A DNA stretch of 64,000 nt from Anaerolineales bacterium UBA6055 (GTDB lineage: Bacteria; Chloroflexota; Anaerolineae; Aggregatilineales; Phototrophicaceae), in the NCBI GenBank assembly GCA_002428985.1, contig DIYL01000015.1, positions 186,001-250,000 on the forward strand, written 5' to 3'. Below the pieces are notes generated by a model that was not told the DNA's origin, ran no database searches, and saw only the letters and a program-made list of their open reading frames with translations. The position numbers and the translations under genes were made by a program. The stretch's first letter is position 1, and the number at the start of each line of letters is the position of its first letter. Shown in pieces: positions 36,327 to 44,863 of the stretch.

Positions 36327-36416
36327 AGTGAGCATAGAGAAGTATACTGAGTGTCATATAAAAGTCAATATCAGAATCATAGGTAAATCGACTGTTTCCG
36401 GTGAATTTCAACATGT

Positions 36417-36422
36417 TATAAT
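36417..36422 (+). promoter_or_regulatory. -10 box of the SH3b/serine hydrolase gene
   Basis: A perfect TATAAT lies 36 bases before the ATG at 36459. The -35 region is poor (around 36394-36400, TTTCC-like). Confidence 0.5.
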
Positions 36423-36458
36423 GCGCGGTGTTTGCTGTCATTGATTACAGGTAATTCT

Positions 36459-38165
36459 ATGAAACGACTCTTGCTCACCTTTGGTATTTTACTTTGTTTT
36501 ACTGTTACATTATCCCTTGCACAACAGAGCACAGGTGTGACTGCACAAGCCGTTGGTCAAGCCAATTTACGTGCCTCAGACACAATTGATTCCGAACTCG
36601 TTGGAGAAATTACTATTGGTATCAATTATCCGGTTATCGGGAGGAGTCAATTTTTCCCGTGGCTACTACTGGGTGATCCCAATACGCTTGAACCCAAAGG
36701 ATGGGTCTATAACACACTTGTCACTGTCAATGGCAATGTAAATGTTGTGCCGTTTTCCGATATGAACATTAATCAAGTTGTGCCGACCCCTTTACCACTT
36801 GGCACACCTATAACCAATCAAAATCAAGTTCAACCGAATGTGATTGCTTCGCCAACGGTACTAAGTGTAACCGCTACACCCACAATTAGTGCATTTGCGG
36901 TAACTGGTGTTGCCACTGGAGAGATTAACATCCGTTATGGCCCGGGGGTAGAATACCCGCGTGTTGGGGTTGCGTATGCTGGTGACAGGTATGAAGTAAC
37001 CGGATATCACACACAATTTCCGTGGGTACGAATTCGCTTTGATGGCGTCCCCAACAATCAAGCATGGATCGCACAAGATCTGCTTGCTATTGAGGGTAAT
37101 GTCTTCACAACACAAGCGATTACGCAAGCCCGTTTAGCATTACCACCCTTGTCACCAACACCATCGGTAATTAGTGCAAGTGGAATCGCTGGTCAAGATA
37201 CAGTTCCACTCAGCACAGGTTTTCAGGTATTAGGCAATACATTATGGAATATCGTCCTTGATAACCAATTTGACCCAGAAACAAGCCGTTTTGGGGCATT
37301 ATTTGTACTGGACTTGCAAACCGGAGAAGCTCTAACCTTTGGTGACGACTTTGCATTTAGTGGAACAAGTATCAACAAAATCTCAATTTTAGCATCATTA
37401 TATGAGACACTTGATACGCCGCCCTCTGTTGAACAAGCAACCGATATTGCGAATACCATGATTTGTAGTGAAAATGTTGCAACCAATCGTCTGCTCAGCA
37501 CAATCGGCGGAGGCAATCAATACGACGGTGCAGAGGCTGTGACTGGATTCCTCAACGAGCTTGGTTTAAACCGGTCTTTCCTAACCGCACCATACACAAC
37601 TATTGGTACACCAGAACCACCACCTCGTCCAATTCTATTACCGGAGACAACAGCTAATCAAGAAAAAGCTAACCCCGATCTATCGAATCAGCTAACTGTT
37701 TCTGAAATCGGGTCGTTACTGGCAAACGTCTATCAATGCGCCTATACCGACAGTGGTGCACTGATTGATACATTTGAGAATCGGATTGAGCCACGTGAAT
37801 GCCGCCAGATGTTACATGTTATGAGTAACAATACCGTTGATGCACTACTCAAAGCCGGTGTACCAGCCGATACACGTGTTGCTCACAAACACGGTTGGAT
37901 TGCTGACACACATAGCAATGCAGCCGTATTTTTCACGCCGGGTGGAGATTACGTGATTTCAGCCATAATGTATCAACCAGAATGGCTCAATTTTCAGGAG
38001 TCACTACCAGTGATTGCAGAGTTATCGCGTCAAGTCTATAACTACTACAATCCCGATAACCCACAACCAATCGTACGTGACGGATTTATCCCTGAGGCTA
38101 ACACATGCAACTACGCGGGTGATCCGTTAGTCGGTGACTTGATGCAAGCTATCTGGGATGACTAA
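36459..38165 (+). CDS. Secreted SH3b-repeat protein with class A beta-lactamase-like serine hydrolase domain
   Basis: About 568 residues. A signal peptide (MKRLLLTFGILLCFTVTLSLAQQ) is followed by two bacterial SH3 domains: about 20-95, with GQANLRAS and EPKGWVYNTLV, and about 140-205, with GEINIRYGPGVEYPRVG and WIAQDLL. A linker leads to a serine hydrolase domain with SINK (Ser304, the SxxK motif), SEN in ICSENVATNRLL, and KHG in AHKHGWIADTH for the KTG box. All three class A beta-lactamase/PBP-fold elements are present. The SH3 domains suggest cell-wall binding, so it may act on peptidoglycan or related peptides instead of antibiotics. The start at 36459 restores a standard signal peptide. 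Confidence 0.83.
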   Translation: MKRLLLTFGILLCFTVTLSLAQQSTGVTAQAVGQANLRASDTIDSELVGEITIGINYPVIGRSQFFPWLLLGDPNTLEPKGWVYNTLVTVNGNVNVVPFSDMNINQVVPTPLPLGTPITNQNQVQPNVIASPTVLSVTATPTISAFAVTGVATGEINIRYGPGVEYPRVGVAYAGDRYEVTGYHTQFPWVRIRFDGVPNNQAWIAQDLLAIEGNVFTTQAITQARLALPPLSPTPSVISASGIAGQDTVPLSTGFQVLGNTLWNIVLDNQFDPETSRFGALFVLDLQTGEALTFGDDFAFSGTSINKISILASLYETLDTPPSVEQATDIANTMICSENVATNRLLSTIGGGNQYDGAEAVTGFLNELGLNRSFLTAPYTTIGTPEPPPRPILLPETTANQEKANPDLSNQLTVSEIGSLLANVYQCAYTDSGALIDTFENRIEPRECRQMLHVMSNNTVDALLKAGVPADTRVAHKHGWIADTHSNAAVFFTPGGDYVISAIMYQPEWLNFQESLPVIAELSRQVYNYYNPDNPQPIVRDGFIPEANTCNYAGDPLVGDLMQAIWDD

Positions 38166-38174
38166 GGCATATTT

Positions 38175-38202
38175 AAAGGGGCTGAATCTTGTTTCAACCC
38201 CT
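38175..38202 (-). terminator. Terminator between convergent genes, best for galT
   Basis: On the minus strand, AGGGGTTGAA pairs with TTCAGCCCCT around a 6-nt loop with one wobble pair and is followed by TTTAAAT. On the plus strand it has one mismatch and could also slow transcription from the serine hydrolase gene. Confidence 0.6.
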
Positions 38203-38210
38203 CATCCTAA

Positions 38211-39254
38211 TTACTGTAGCTTATAGTGAACATCAGGCAAGTCACGCAGACGTTGTGCGGCTTGCTCTGCGGTAATATCTCTTTGAGACTCTGCCATCAT
38301 CTCATAACCAACCATAAATTTCTTTACAGTTGCTGACCGCAATAATGGTGGGTAGAAATGTGCATGTAATTGCCAGTGGCTTACATCTTCATCCCAATAT
38401 GGTGCGCCATGCCACCCCATTGAATACGGGAAAGATACCTCAAATAAATTATCATATTTAACAAGCATCGCTTTGAGTATTTCAGCTAATGCTTGACGTT
38501 GCGATTTATTTAAATCAGGCATGCGCAAAACATGCCGTTTTGGCAGTAATAATGTCTCGAAGGGCCAAACCGCCCAATACGGCACAACCACAAGCCAATC
38601 ATCATTTTCGACAACAGTACGCTCACCCGATTCACTCTCCTGTTGCACATAATCCAATAGCATCGGCGAGCCTTGCTTGGTCAAATACGTTTTTTGTTGG
38701 TTATCTTCAGTTTTTGGGATGTTACCGAGTTTATCCGTAGCCCAAATTTGCCCGTGTGGATGTGGGTTTGATGAACCCATCAATGCACCACGATTTTCAA
38801 ACACTTGTACCCATGAATACTGTTGCCCAAGTTCTGCAGTTTGTTCACCCCACAATTCTATGACAGTACGAATTTCTTCAACCGACATTTCTGCTAAGGT
38901 CAAGTCATGACGAGGAGAAAAACAAATGACACGAGCTGTGCCTCGTACAGATTGACTCTGAAATAACGGGTTCTCACTTTGCGGAGCATCTGGCACATCC
39001 GGCAACACTGCTGCAAAATCATTCGTAAATACAAACGTCGCTTCATAGTCAGGGTTTGTCTCGCCATTTGCACGGGTATTACCGGGGCATAAATAGCAAT
39101 TGGGGTCATATTTTGGTCGTTCATCGGGTGCAGGTTTTTCTTGTTTTCCCTGCCATGGTCGTTTGGTACGATGTGGAGAAACTAGAATCCATTCATCCAT
39201 CAATGGATTATACCGTCGATGCGGATGTTCAGTTGGGTCAAATTCCATATCCAT
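38211..39254 (-). CDS. galT: Galactose-1-phosphate uridylyltransferase
   Basis: Leloir-pathway enzyme that exchanges UMP between UDP-glucose and galactose 1-phosphate. The 347-residue protein has NPLMDEWILVSPHRTKRPWQG, the zinc-binding CYLCPGN, and SSNPHPHGQIWA, the HPH active site where the middle residues carry the uridylylated His. FETLLLPKRHVLRMPDLN is in the C-terminal half. The start codon overlaps the stop of the MaoC gene by 1 base. galK and galE are not adjacent. Confidence 0.94.
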   Translation of the reverse strand: MDMEFDPTEHPHRRYNPLMDEWILVSPHRTKRPWQGKQEKPAPDERPKYDPNCYLCPGNTRANGETNPDYEATFVFTNDFAAVLPDVPDAPQSENPLFQSQSVRGTARVICFSPRHDLTLAEMSVEEIRTVIELWGEQTAELGQQYSWVQVFENRGALMGSSNPHPHGQIWATDKLGNIPKTEDNQQKTYLTKQGSPMLLDYVQQESESGERTVVENDDWLVVVPYWAVWPFETLLLPKRHVLRMPDLNKSQRQALAEILKAMLVKYDNLFEVSFPYSMGWHGAPYWDEDVSHWQLHAHFYPPLLRSATVKKFMVGYEMMAESQRDITAEQAAQRLRDLPDVHYKLQ

Positions 39255-40138
39255 TACCTCTTTATCGTTGCAGTTGCGTTACTCAATACAATCACATCAC
39301 GTTCTTTAGATTTCATTTGGAAGACAATATCGGTATCAGATGTTTTCCACATCTCTATAATCAAGGTCTCTCCGGGGAAAACATGTTTTGAAAAGCGCAC
39401 CCCAATTGAAGCTAACTTATCCCCATCATTATCACAGAAGTGCTTCATAACAGCGCGTGTTGCGAAACCAAAGAAACTCAGTCCATGCAAAATAGGTTTA
39501 TCGAAATTTCCAACAGCTGCCATTTGGGGATCAGCATGCAGTGGATTACGGTCACCTGATAGGCGATAAATCAATGCTTGTATATTGAGTGTGGGTTCTT
39601 CATGTACAATATCTGGTGCGCGTTCAGGGATTTCAACTTTTTCACTTGTACCACGTTCCCCACCAAATCCACCAATACCACGAATAAACATCGCAGATCG
39701 CCCCACCGTCAAAACATCACCTGCCTCATCACGGCTTGTAACATCGGTGACCATCAACAAACCACTGCCCTTATCAAAGATATTGACAATTTTCGGTGTA
39801 GAAGTAACTGTACCGGAAGTTGGAAGTGGTTTCTTAATTTCCAGAAATTGCTCACCATGTACTAGCATCATCGGGTTGAATTCAATTCCAGCAATATTGC
39901 CGGACAAAATCGACTCAATTTGACGACCAGAAAAAATCACACCAAATGACGGAATAACTTTGAATCCATCTCCACTCATTTCATAAACATATTGTAATTC
40001 ATTCTGGTCGAGCCAGTCTGCTGGCGCACCAATCCCCAGTGCATATAGTGATACATCACGTTCAGTATATGTATATGTAATTGGTTCGAGTTCCGTCCCA
40101 ATTGCCTTGTTGACAACCTCCAGCGATGGCACTGTCAT
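39254..40138 (-). CDS. MaoC-like enoyl-CoA hydratase (hydratase 2 type)
   Basis: A 294-residue double-hotdog protein. The C-terminal half has YRLSGDRNPLHADPQMAAVGNFDKPILHGLSFFGFATRAV, the hydratase 2 motif with catalytic Asp (GD) and His (LHAD). The N-terminal half, with YALGIGAPADWLDQNELQYVYE and FKVIPSFGVIF, is the noncatalytic hotdog seen in multifunctional enzyme 2 hydratases. The expected reaction is (R)-specific hydration of 2-enoyl-CoA. Pairing with galT by a 1-base overlap has no obvious metabolic logic. Confidence 0.86.
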   Translation of the reverse strand: MTVPSLEVVNKAIGTELEPITYTYTERDVSLYALGIGAPADWLDQNELQYVYEMSGDGFKVIPSFGVIFSGRQIESILSGNIAGIEFNPMMLVHGEQFLEIKKPLPTSGTVTSTPKIVNIFDKGSGLLMVTDVTSRDEAGDVLTVGRSAMFIRGIGGFGGERGTSEKVEIPERAPDIVHEEPTLNIQALIYRLSGDRNPLHADPQMAAVGNFDKPILHGLSFFGFATRAVMKHFCDNDGDKLASIGVRFSKHVFPGETLIIEMWKTSDTDIVFQMKSKERDVIVLSNATATIKR

Positions 40139-40193
40139 AAGCTTAAACCCTTTCTATAATCCAATAAAGTCTTTGTCGTCAGTGTACCAAATT

Positions 40194-40226
40194 AAAAGAG
40201 GGTGTGCATATCCCAGCAACACCCTC
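40194..40226 (-). terminator. Terminator after malG
   Basis: On the minus strand, GAGGGTGT pairs with ACACCCTC (40198-40226) and runs into TTTT. It begins 22 bases after the malG stop and ends the maltose-type operon. Confidence 0.85.
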
Positions 40227-40248
40227 TCCAATAGATAAGATTTTGTGA

Positions 40249-41358
40249 TTAGCCTTTAACAGACCCTTGCGTGAGACCACCAACAATCTGATCTTGTAAA
40301 GCCAAATAGATCACAAGCGTAGGTACAGCACCAATAATAGCCCCTGCAGCAAACACACCCCAATCACGTGCAAAGTTATCGCTGATGTAACCCCATAGTC
40401 CGACCATTAGAGTCCAGCTTTCTTTGTCACGCAACAGGACACGTGCAAGCACAAACTCGTTAAACGTGCCAACAAAAGACAAAATACCAACAACGATCAA
40501 AATTGGACGAACCAGTGGGAATATCAACTGCCAATAGGTTTGCCAGTGAGAAGCACCATCTACTAACGCGGATTCATCGATGTCCCGTGGAACTGAATCA
40601 AAGAAGCCTTTCATCAACCAGATATTGATGCCCATCGCACCACCCACATATACAAGAATTAGACCACCAACCGTGTTCAAGCCCAAGAATGGAATATAGT
40701 TTCCGATCTGCTGGAGCATCAAGAAGATCGCAACCATTGCAAGCAGATTAGGGAACACCTGTACAAGCAAGATGAAGACCAATAACTGTTGACGACCACG
40801 GAAACGGAAACGAGAAAATGAATAAGCACTCAATGCCGTAACCATTACCGTCAGTATCGACGTGATACCAGCTACAATGACTGTATTAACCAGCCAGCGC
40901 ATGAATGGCTGCCGTTCTGTTGTAAGTAGCGTATCGAAGTTAATGAGTAGACTTGATGATATATCAAACAACTCATCGCCTATACTGACCGAATCACCAA
41001 CAGCAAAGCGATAGTTCTCTACATAACCATTTTTTGGTGCGCGGATTTCTTGTTGCTCACCCTCAGATTCAATGATCATGATTGTTTGAGCACTACGCTC
41101 AACACGATCACCCTCATTAGCAACCAATTCAACAACAGTACCGTCATTGTCAGCCGTTACAAGACGTGTTTCTGGAAGTGGCGGGATAATTGATTGCGTA
41201 CTCATAGATTGACTTGGGTTAAATGCAGCAGACACAATCCAGACAACAGGCAAAAGTGCAAAGATTACAGCTAGAATCAGAATCACAACCTGAATAGTCG
41301 TGTAAATGAATGAAATCTGACGGCGATCCATACCTAAGTTCTTTGTTTTATTAGACAT
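40249..41358 (-). CDS. malG: Maltose-type ABC permease MalG with a lipoyl-like insert
   Basis: A 369-residue inner-membrane permease. The first membrane segment is at 20-46. The EAA loop ESALVDGASHWQTYWQLIFPLVRP, which docks the ATPase, is in the second half, and the end GGLTQGSVKG is typical of MalG. Between the first and second membrane segments, about residues 63-133, is a domain with the biotinyl/lipoyl-domain pattern (GTVVELVANEGDRV, IMIIESEGEQQEIRAPKNGYVENYRFAVGDSVSIGDELFDI). The residue that would carry biotin or lipoate in a hairpin is not Lys, so it is not expected to be modified. The malF stop overlaps this start by 8 bases. Confidence 0.88.
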   Translation of the reverse strand: MSNKTKNLGMDRRQISFIYTTIQVVILILAVIFALLPVVWIVSAAFNPSQSMSTQSIIPPLPETRLVTADNDGTVVELVANEGDRVERSAQTIMIIESEGEQQEIRAPKNGYVENYRFAVGDSVSIGDELFDISSSLLINFDTLLTTERQPFMRWLVNTVIVAGITSILTVMVTALSAYSFSRFRFRGRQQLLVFILLVQVFPNLLAMVAIFLMLQQIGNYIPFLGLNTVGGLILVYVGGAMGINIWLMKGFFDSVPRDIDESALVDGASHWQTYWQLIFPLVRPILIVVGILSFVGTFNEFVLARVLLRDKESWTLMVGLWGYISDNFARDWGVFAAGAIIGAVPTLVIYLALQDQIVGGLTQGSVKG

Positions 41359-42940
41359 TTTCTGAAGTCTCCTCCCAGCTCTTGGTGAGGCGGAATTGCA
41401 ATAAAGTCACGCCTGCCACCATCAAGAAGATGATGATTGTGATCGCAGATGCCAGACCAAAATCAGCCCCACGCCCACCACCAAAGGCAAGTCGGAATGC
41501 ATAACTGATAAGAATATCCGTGTGTCCAGCTGGTGTAGGTGTTCCGGCAATAGGTGGTCCACCTTCGTTGTATACATCGATTATCACAAAATTGTTAAAA
41601 TTATAAGTGAACGATGCGATAAGCAATGGACCAACGGCAACCAATAGCATTGGCAGAGTCAAGTCCCGGAATTTTTCCCACCAATTTGCACCATCAACTT
41701 CAGCGGCTTCATACATATCAGATGGAATTGCAGCAAGAGCACCACTACATACCAACATAAAGTAAGGATAACCTAGCCATAAATTGATCAGCAAAATACC
41801 GACTTTAGCCCAACCGGGATCAGTGAAAAATGGTGGTGGTACCATGCCGAGTGACGCAATAAAGTCTGGAATGACCCCAAGATTAGGATTCAACATACCT
41901 TTCCAGACTGCCACGGAGATCAATGCAGGAACCGCATATGGCACAATCAACAGTGTGCGGAACACTTTACGGAATGGAATCTTATCGTTTTGCAATAACA
42001 GGGCAAACAACAACCCTACAGTAAAGGTTGTTACAACCGACATGAATGCGAACCCAATTGTCCAAGCAAAGATTCTTAACAATGGGCCACTTATGGCTGG
42101 ACTTGTCAAGAAGTTGACATAATTATCAAAACCGATCAGCGTAATGAAACCTGTACGCAAAGTTTCACCAGCTTCGTTCTCAAACTGGCCATTTTCAGCA
42201 TTCGCAACAAATGTATCACCAGTTTCCATGTCCAAAATGGCGTCGTTATCGGGTTGATAAACATAGCGCTGTTCGAATTCACCAGCTTCACGCCGTCCAG
42301 CTATACCGACTGTGTTTTCACCTGTCCCAAATGTAAGCTCTTGAGCGTCTTGAGATGCACGTAACGATTCACCGCGATCCAATAAACGATAACCGTTGTA
42401 CTCTTCAGGCAAATCAGCACCAGCATCAACCGATGTCACAGCCTCAAAATCATTTAATGTTGCAAAATAATAAGCATCGCCATCATCTTCATCTGTCAAC
42501 CAGAGTGCATAGTCTCCAGCATCATTCTGATAGATGTTCCAACCATAAACTTTGCCACCCTCAGGTAAATAAGTTTCATTTGCCAACAATGTTATAACTT
42601 GTTGTTTTGTTAATAAGTTTCCGTCACCATAATTTGTGAGCGACACATATACAGTATAAACAAGTGGGAATACTATCATTAACCCCATAAGTGCAAGCGC
42701 AGGCGAAATCCAACGCAATGGATAGAGATCATCGCGCAAATTAATCACATTGACCATGAGCGTAATTAGACCGATGGTTATTGCCAGTTCCCAAACGCCA
42801 TCGTTGGCGAATGAGTACACAAGAAACAATGCAAATGCATCAACTATGGCTAAAGCAAAATAGGTTAGTCCAAGTTGTGCAATTGATTTACTTTTCCCAT
42901 TAGACCGTTTGGGTTTGTCGTCTGTTGTAGCTGTCGTCAT
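41351..42940 (-). CDS. malF: Maltose-type ABC permease MalF
   Basis: About 529 residues. Two N-terminal membrane segments and a third (WISPALALMGLMIVFPLVYTVYVSL) precede a large extracytoplasmic loop (about 105-270) like the P2 loop of enteric MalF, which contacts the binding protein. The transport core follows, with EAAEVDGANWWEKFRDLTLPML as the EAA loop. The start at 42940 (MTTATTDD) is preferred; an ATG at 42952 adds four residues. No ATP-binding subunit is in the operon, so MalK must be supplied from elsewhere. Confidence 0.88.
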   Translation of the reverse strand: MTTATTDDKPKRSNGKSKSIAQLGLTYFALAIVDAFALFLVYSFANDGVWELAITIGLITLMVNVINLRDDLYPLRWISPALALMGLMIVFPLVYTVYVSLTNYGDGNLLTKQQVITLLANETYLPEGGKVYGWNIYQNDAGDYALWLTDEDDGDAYYFATLNDFEAVTSVDAGADLPEEYNGYRLLDRGESLRASQDAQELTFGTGENTVGIAGRREAGEFEQRYVYQPDNDAILDMETGDTFVANAENGQFENEAGETLRTGFITLIGFDNYVNFLTSPAISGPLLRIFAWTIGFAFMSVVTTFTVGLLFALLLQNDKIPFRKVFRTLLIVPYAVPALISVAVWKGMLNPNLGVIPDFIASLGMVPPPFFTDPGWAKVGILLINLWLGYPYFMLVCSGALAAIPSDMYEAAEVDGANWWEKFRDLTLPMLLVAVGPLLIASFTYNFNNFVIIDVYNEGGPPIAGTPTPAGHTDILISYAFRLAFGGGRGADFGLASAITIIIFLMVAGVTLLQFRLTKSWEETSENV

Positions 42941-43012
42941 ATCCCTAAGCATTCGTCACATCAAAGACGAGTGCCATTCTCCTTTCCAATTATATAACGT
43001 ACAGATTCAACA

Positions 43013-43043
43013 ACGGGGGATACCCCTCAGGATAATCCCCCGT
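43013..43043 (-). other. Stem-loop between malE and malF
   Basis: ACGGGGGAT (43013-43021) pairs perfectly with ATCCCCCGT (43035-43043), 13 nt apart, in the 148-bp malE-malF gap. No T-run follows, so it is more likely to protect malE mRNA or lower downstream expression than to end the operon. Such hairpins after binding-protein genes are common in ABC operons. Confidence 0.65.
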
Positions 43044-43088
43044 CACATCAGTAACTGATGTTGTTGAAGTTTCGGTTTAGGCTGTGGT

Positions 43089-44294
43089 TTAGCCTTCTTC
43101 TTCAGCGATGAGGTTACGGATTTGTTCAGCAGCATCGGTGAATGCTTCTTCACCGGTCAATTCACCGGTACGAACCAATTCCATTGCGCCACCCCATGCA
43201 CTCCATACAGAGGACATTTCAGGAATTGCAGGCATAGCTAGACCTTCTGCGCCAGCAGAAACGAAACCGTTGAGAATTTCGTCTTCAATGCTGTCACGTA
43301 CTGCGAGGAATGCAGGTGGGCGTGGATCTGCATTAAAGATAGAAGACATTGCTTCTTCGGTAGCGATGTACTCAAATAGGAATGCTTCAGCAAGAATTTG
43401 ATTTTCGCTGAATGCGCTAATCATGAACCCTTGTACACCTAGGAATGGTTGCGCAACAGTGCCTTCAGGACCAGTTGGGATACCGCTAACTTCAAATGGA
43501 ACACCAAATTCTTCAATTTGTGGGATAGCCCATGGACCTGTAACGATCATAGCCGCATCACCGGAACCAAAGAGTGTGTGCATGACATCATAGTCAACGC
43601 CAGATGGCATCAATTCATCAGCAACCATGCCTTCAAGCCACGTTGCAGCTGCGATTGCACCTTCACTGTCGATACCTACATCTTCTGCATCATAACCAGC
43701 TTCGGTCAAGCCAAATACATAACCGCCGAATGCGGTTTGCAATGGGAAGAAGTGGTATGGATCATTATCTTGGATAATATAACCATATTGTGATTCGCCA
43801 TCAGCAACCAACGCTTCGCTGACTGCACGAACATCATCCCATGATTCAGGAGCTTCTGGAACAAGGTCAGTGTTGCGAACAAAAGCAACATTTTCTGCAG
43901 CATATGGCAAACCATATTGAACACCATCAAATACAAATGCGTTCACTGCAGCAGGAAGGAAGTCTTCTGCAACATCTGTAATATCGATTTCTGCGAGCAG
44001 ACCATTTACAGCCAATTCACCTAACCAGTCATGAGCACCAATGATCATGTCTGGGCCTTCACCTGCAGGTGCAGCAGTTTTGAATTGGTCACGGATGTCA
44101 CCAAATCCAAGTTCTTGAACAACAACAGGGATGCCGAATTCTTCTTCAAAGTCAGCACCAAGTTCTTCTAAGATAGGTGCACGGGTTTCGTCTGCCCATA
44201 CAACTAGTGCATCTTCGTCTTGTGCGGATACACCCAACACACTAACGACCATCATCATAGCGATGAACAATGCAAAAATTTTTGTGAGTTTCAT
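43089..44294 (-). CDS. malE: Maltose/maltodextrin-type ABC substrate-binding protein
   Basis: A 401-residue exported protein with signal peptide MKLTKIFALFIAMMMVVSVLGVSAQ. EDALVVWADETRAPILEELGADFEEEFGIPVVVQEL and GPDMIIGAHDWLGELAVNGLLAEID are the usual family-1 binding protein segments. VQYGLPYAAENVAFVRNTDL and MIVTGPWAIPQIEEFGVPFEVSGIP line the sugar cleft in MalE. There is no lipobox Cys. An AAAGGAAAG Shine-Dalgarno precedes the ATG. It leads the malE-malF-malG operon on the minus strand and is likely controlled by a LacI-type site upstream. Confidence 0.9.
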   Translation of the reverse strand: MKLTKIFALFIAMMMVVSVLGVSAQDEDALVVWADETRAPILEELGADFEEEFGIPVVVQELGFGDIRDQFKTAAPAGEGPDMIIGAHDWLGELAVNGLLAEIDITDVAEDFLPAAVNAFVFDGVQYGLPYAAENVAFVRNTDLVPEAPESWDDVRAVSEALVADGESQYGYIIQDNDPYHFFPLQTAFGGYVFGLTEAGYDAEDVGIDSEGAIAAATWLEGMVADELMPSGVDYDVMHTLFGSGDAAMIVTGPWAIPQIEEFGVPFEVSGIPTGPEGTVAQPFLGVQGFMISAFSENQILAEAFLFEYIATEEAMSSIFNADPRPPAFLAVRDSIEDEILNGFVSAGAEGLAMPAIPEMSSVWSAWGGAMELVRTGELTGEEAFTDAAEQIRNLIAEEEG

Positions 44295-44311
44295 TCAACT
44301 TTCCTTTAAGT

Positions 44312-44329
44312 AATTTTGTTTACAAAATT
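44312..44329. promoter_or_regulatory. Inverted repeat in the malE leader
   Basis: AATTTTGT and ACAAAATT are perfect 8-bp arms separated by 2 bases, just upstream of the malE Shine-Dalgarno. It may be an operator or an RNA hairpin that occludes the start region. Confidence 0.45.
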
Positions 44330-44350
44330 AATCACTCCGTGATTGGACTA

Positions 44351-44385
44351 ATTATATACAAAGCAATACCTTTAAAGAAACGTTT
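44351..44385 (-). promoter_or_regulatory. malE promoter with LacI-type box
   Basis: On the minus strand, a perfect TATAAT (44351-44356) is preceded at 17 bases by TTCTTT (44374-44379). AAACGTTT at 44378-44385 overlaps the -35 and has the central CG of LacI/CcpA-family operators, which fits sugar control. The regulator gene is not in the window. Confidence 0.5.
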
Positions 44386-44453
44386 AACCTTGTATAAAGT
44401 AACCAAAATTAATGGGAAATTAGAGATGAAATGCAAAGTGAAAGTAATCAGAA

Positions 44454-44789
44454 CTATTCGGAAGTATTCGGTGACTGTGGTGAAATAACCCGCAAATATT
44501 CCCACGAATAAATTCCAGTAGCATGTCCATCATCCCAAGTGGGCTGGATCGCGTAATTCCCCACAGGGCTTATGCCAGTTATCTGATATGATCTCTTCGG
44601 AGTTAATTTCAAAATATCATCAGGTGCATGTTCAATTCCCATATATTGATGTCCACCTCGGCATTCCACACAAGGGCATGCTTCACGCAAATGTGATAGA
44701 GGGTATTGACTTATGAGACCGTCATTCCATGATATTTCAAGATGACCTTGTGTTTTATCCAGTGTAATTTTGGTTGGTGTATAATCCAT
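44454..44789 (-). CDS. DUF971-domain protein
   Basis: A 111-residue protein with LEISWNDGLISQYPLSHLREACPCVECRGGH and a C-terminal PVGNYAIQPTWDDGHATGIYSWEYLR. These are the hallmarks of DUF971, which is also the N-terminal domain of gamma-butyrobetaine hydroxylase-like enzymes and is often linked to iron-sulfur or ApbC/Mrp proteins. CPCVEC could bind a metal. It is alone here, divergent from the histidine kinase gene with a 74-bp gap. No partner gene is seen. Confidence 0.87.
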   Translation of the reverse strand: MDYTPTKITLDKTQGHLEISWNDGLISQYPLSHLREACPCVECRGGHQYMGIEHAPDDILKLTPKRSYQITGISPVGNYAIQPTWDDGHATGIYSWEYLRVISPQSPNTSE

Positions 44790-44824
44790 TGTTATCTACC
44801 TTATACTATTCGACTATGAGCCTA

Positions 44825-44833
44825 TGCTATACT
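44825..44833 (+). promoter_or_regulatory. Extended -10 promoter of the NarL-type kinase gene
   Basis: TGCTATACT is an extended -10 (TGn before TATACT) ending 30 bases before the ATG at 44864. It supports that start over an in-frame ATG at 44774, which would lie upstream of the transcription start. Confidence 0.5.
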
Positions 44834-44863
44834 TTGGGAAATTATTTGAGAAGTATCGTCCAT

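Noticed and set aside
36223..36441. Open frames on both strands across 36223-36444
   Set aside because: They coincide with tRNA-Leu and have no coding features of their own.
43013..43043. The malE-malF hairpin as a terminator
   Set aside because: The stem is strong but is followed by TGTTGAATC without a T-run, and malF continues on the same strand. An mRNA-stability or attenuation role is more likely.
43045..43061. A 17-bp near-palindrome (ACATCAGTAACTGATGT)
   Set aside because: It could be an operator, but it lies inside the malE-malF intergenic region without a promoter signal and may be chance.
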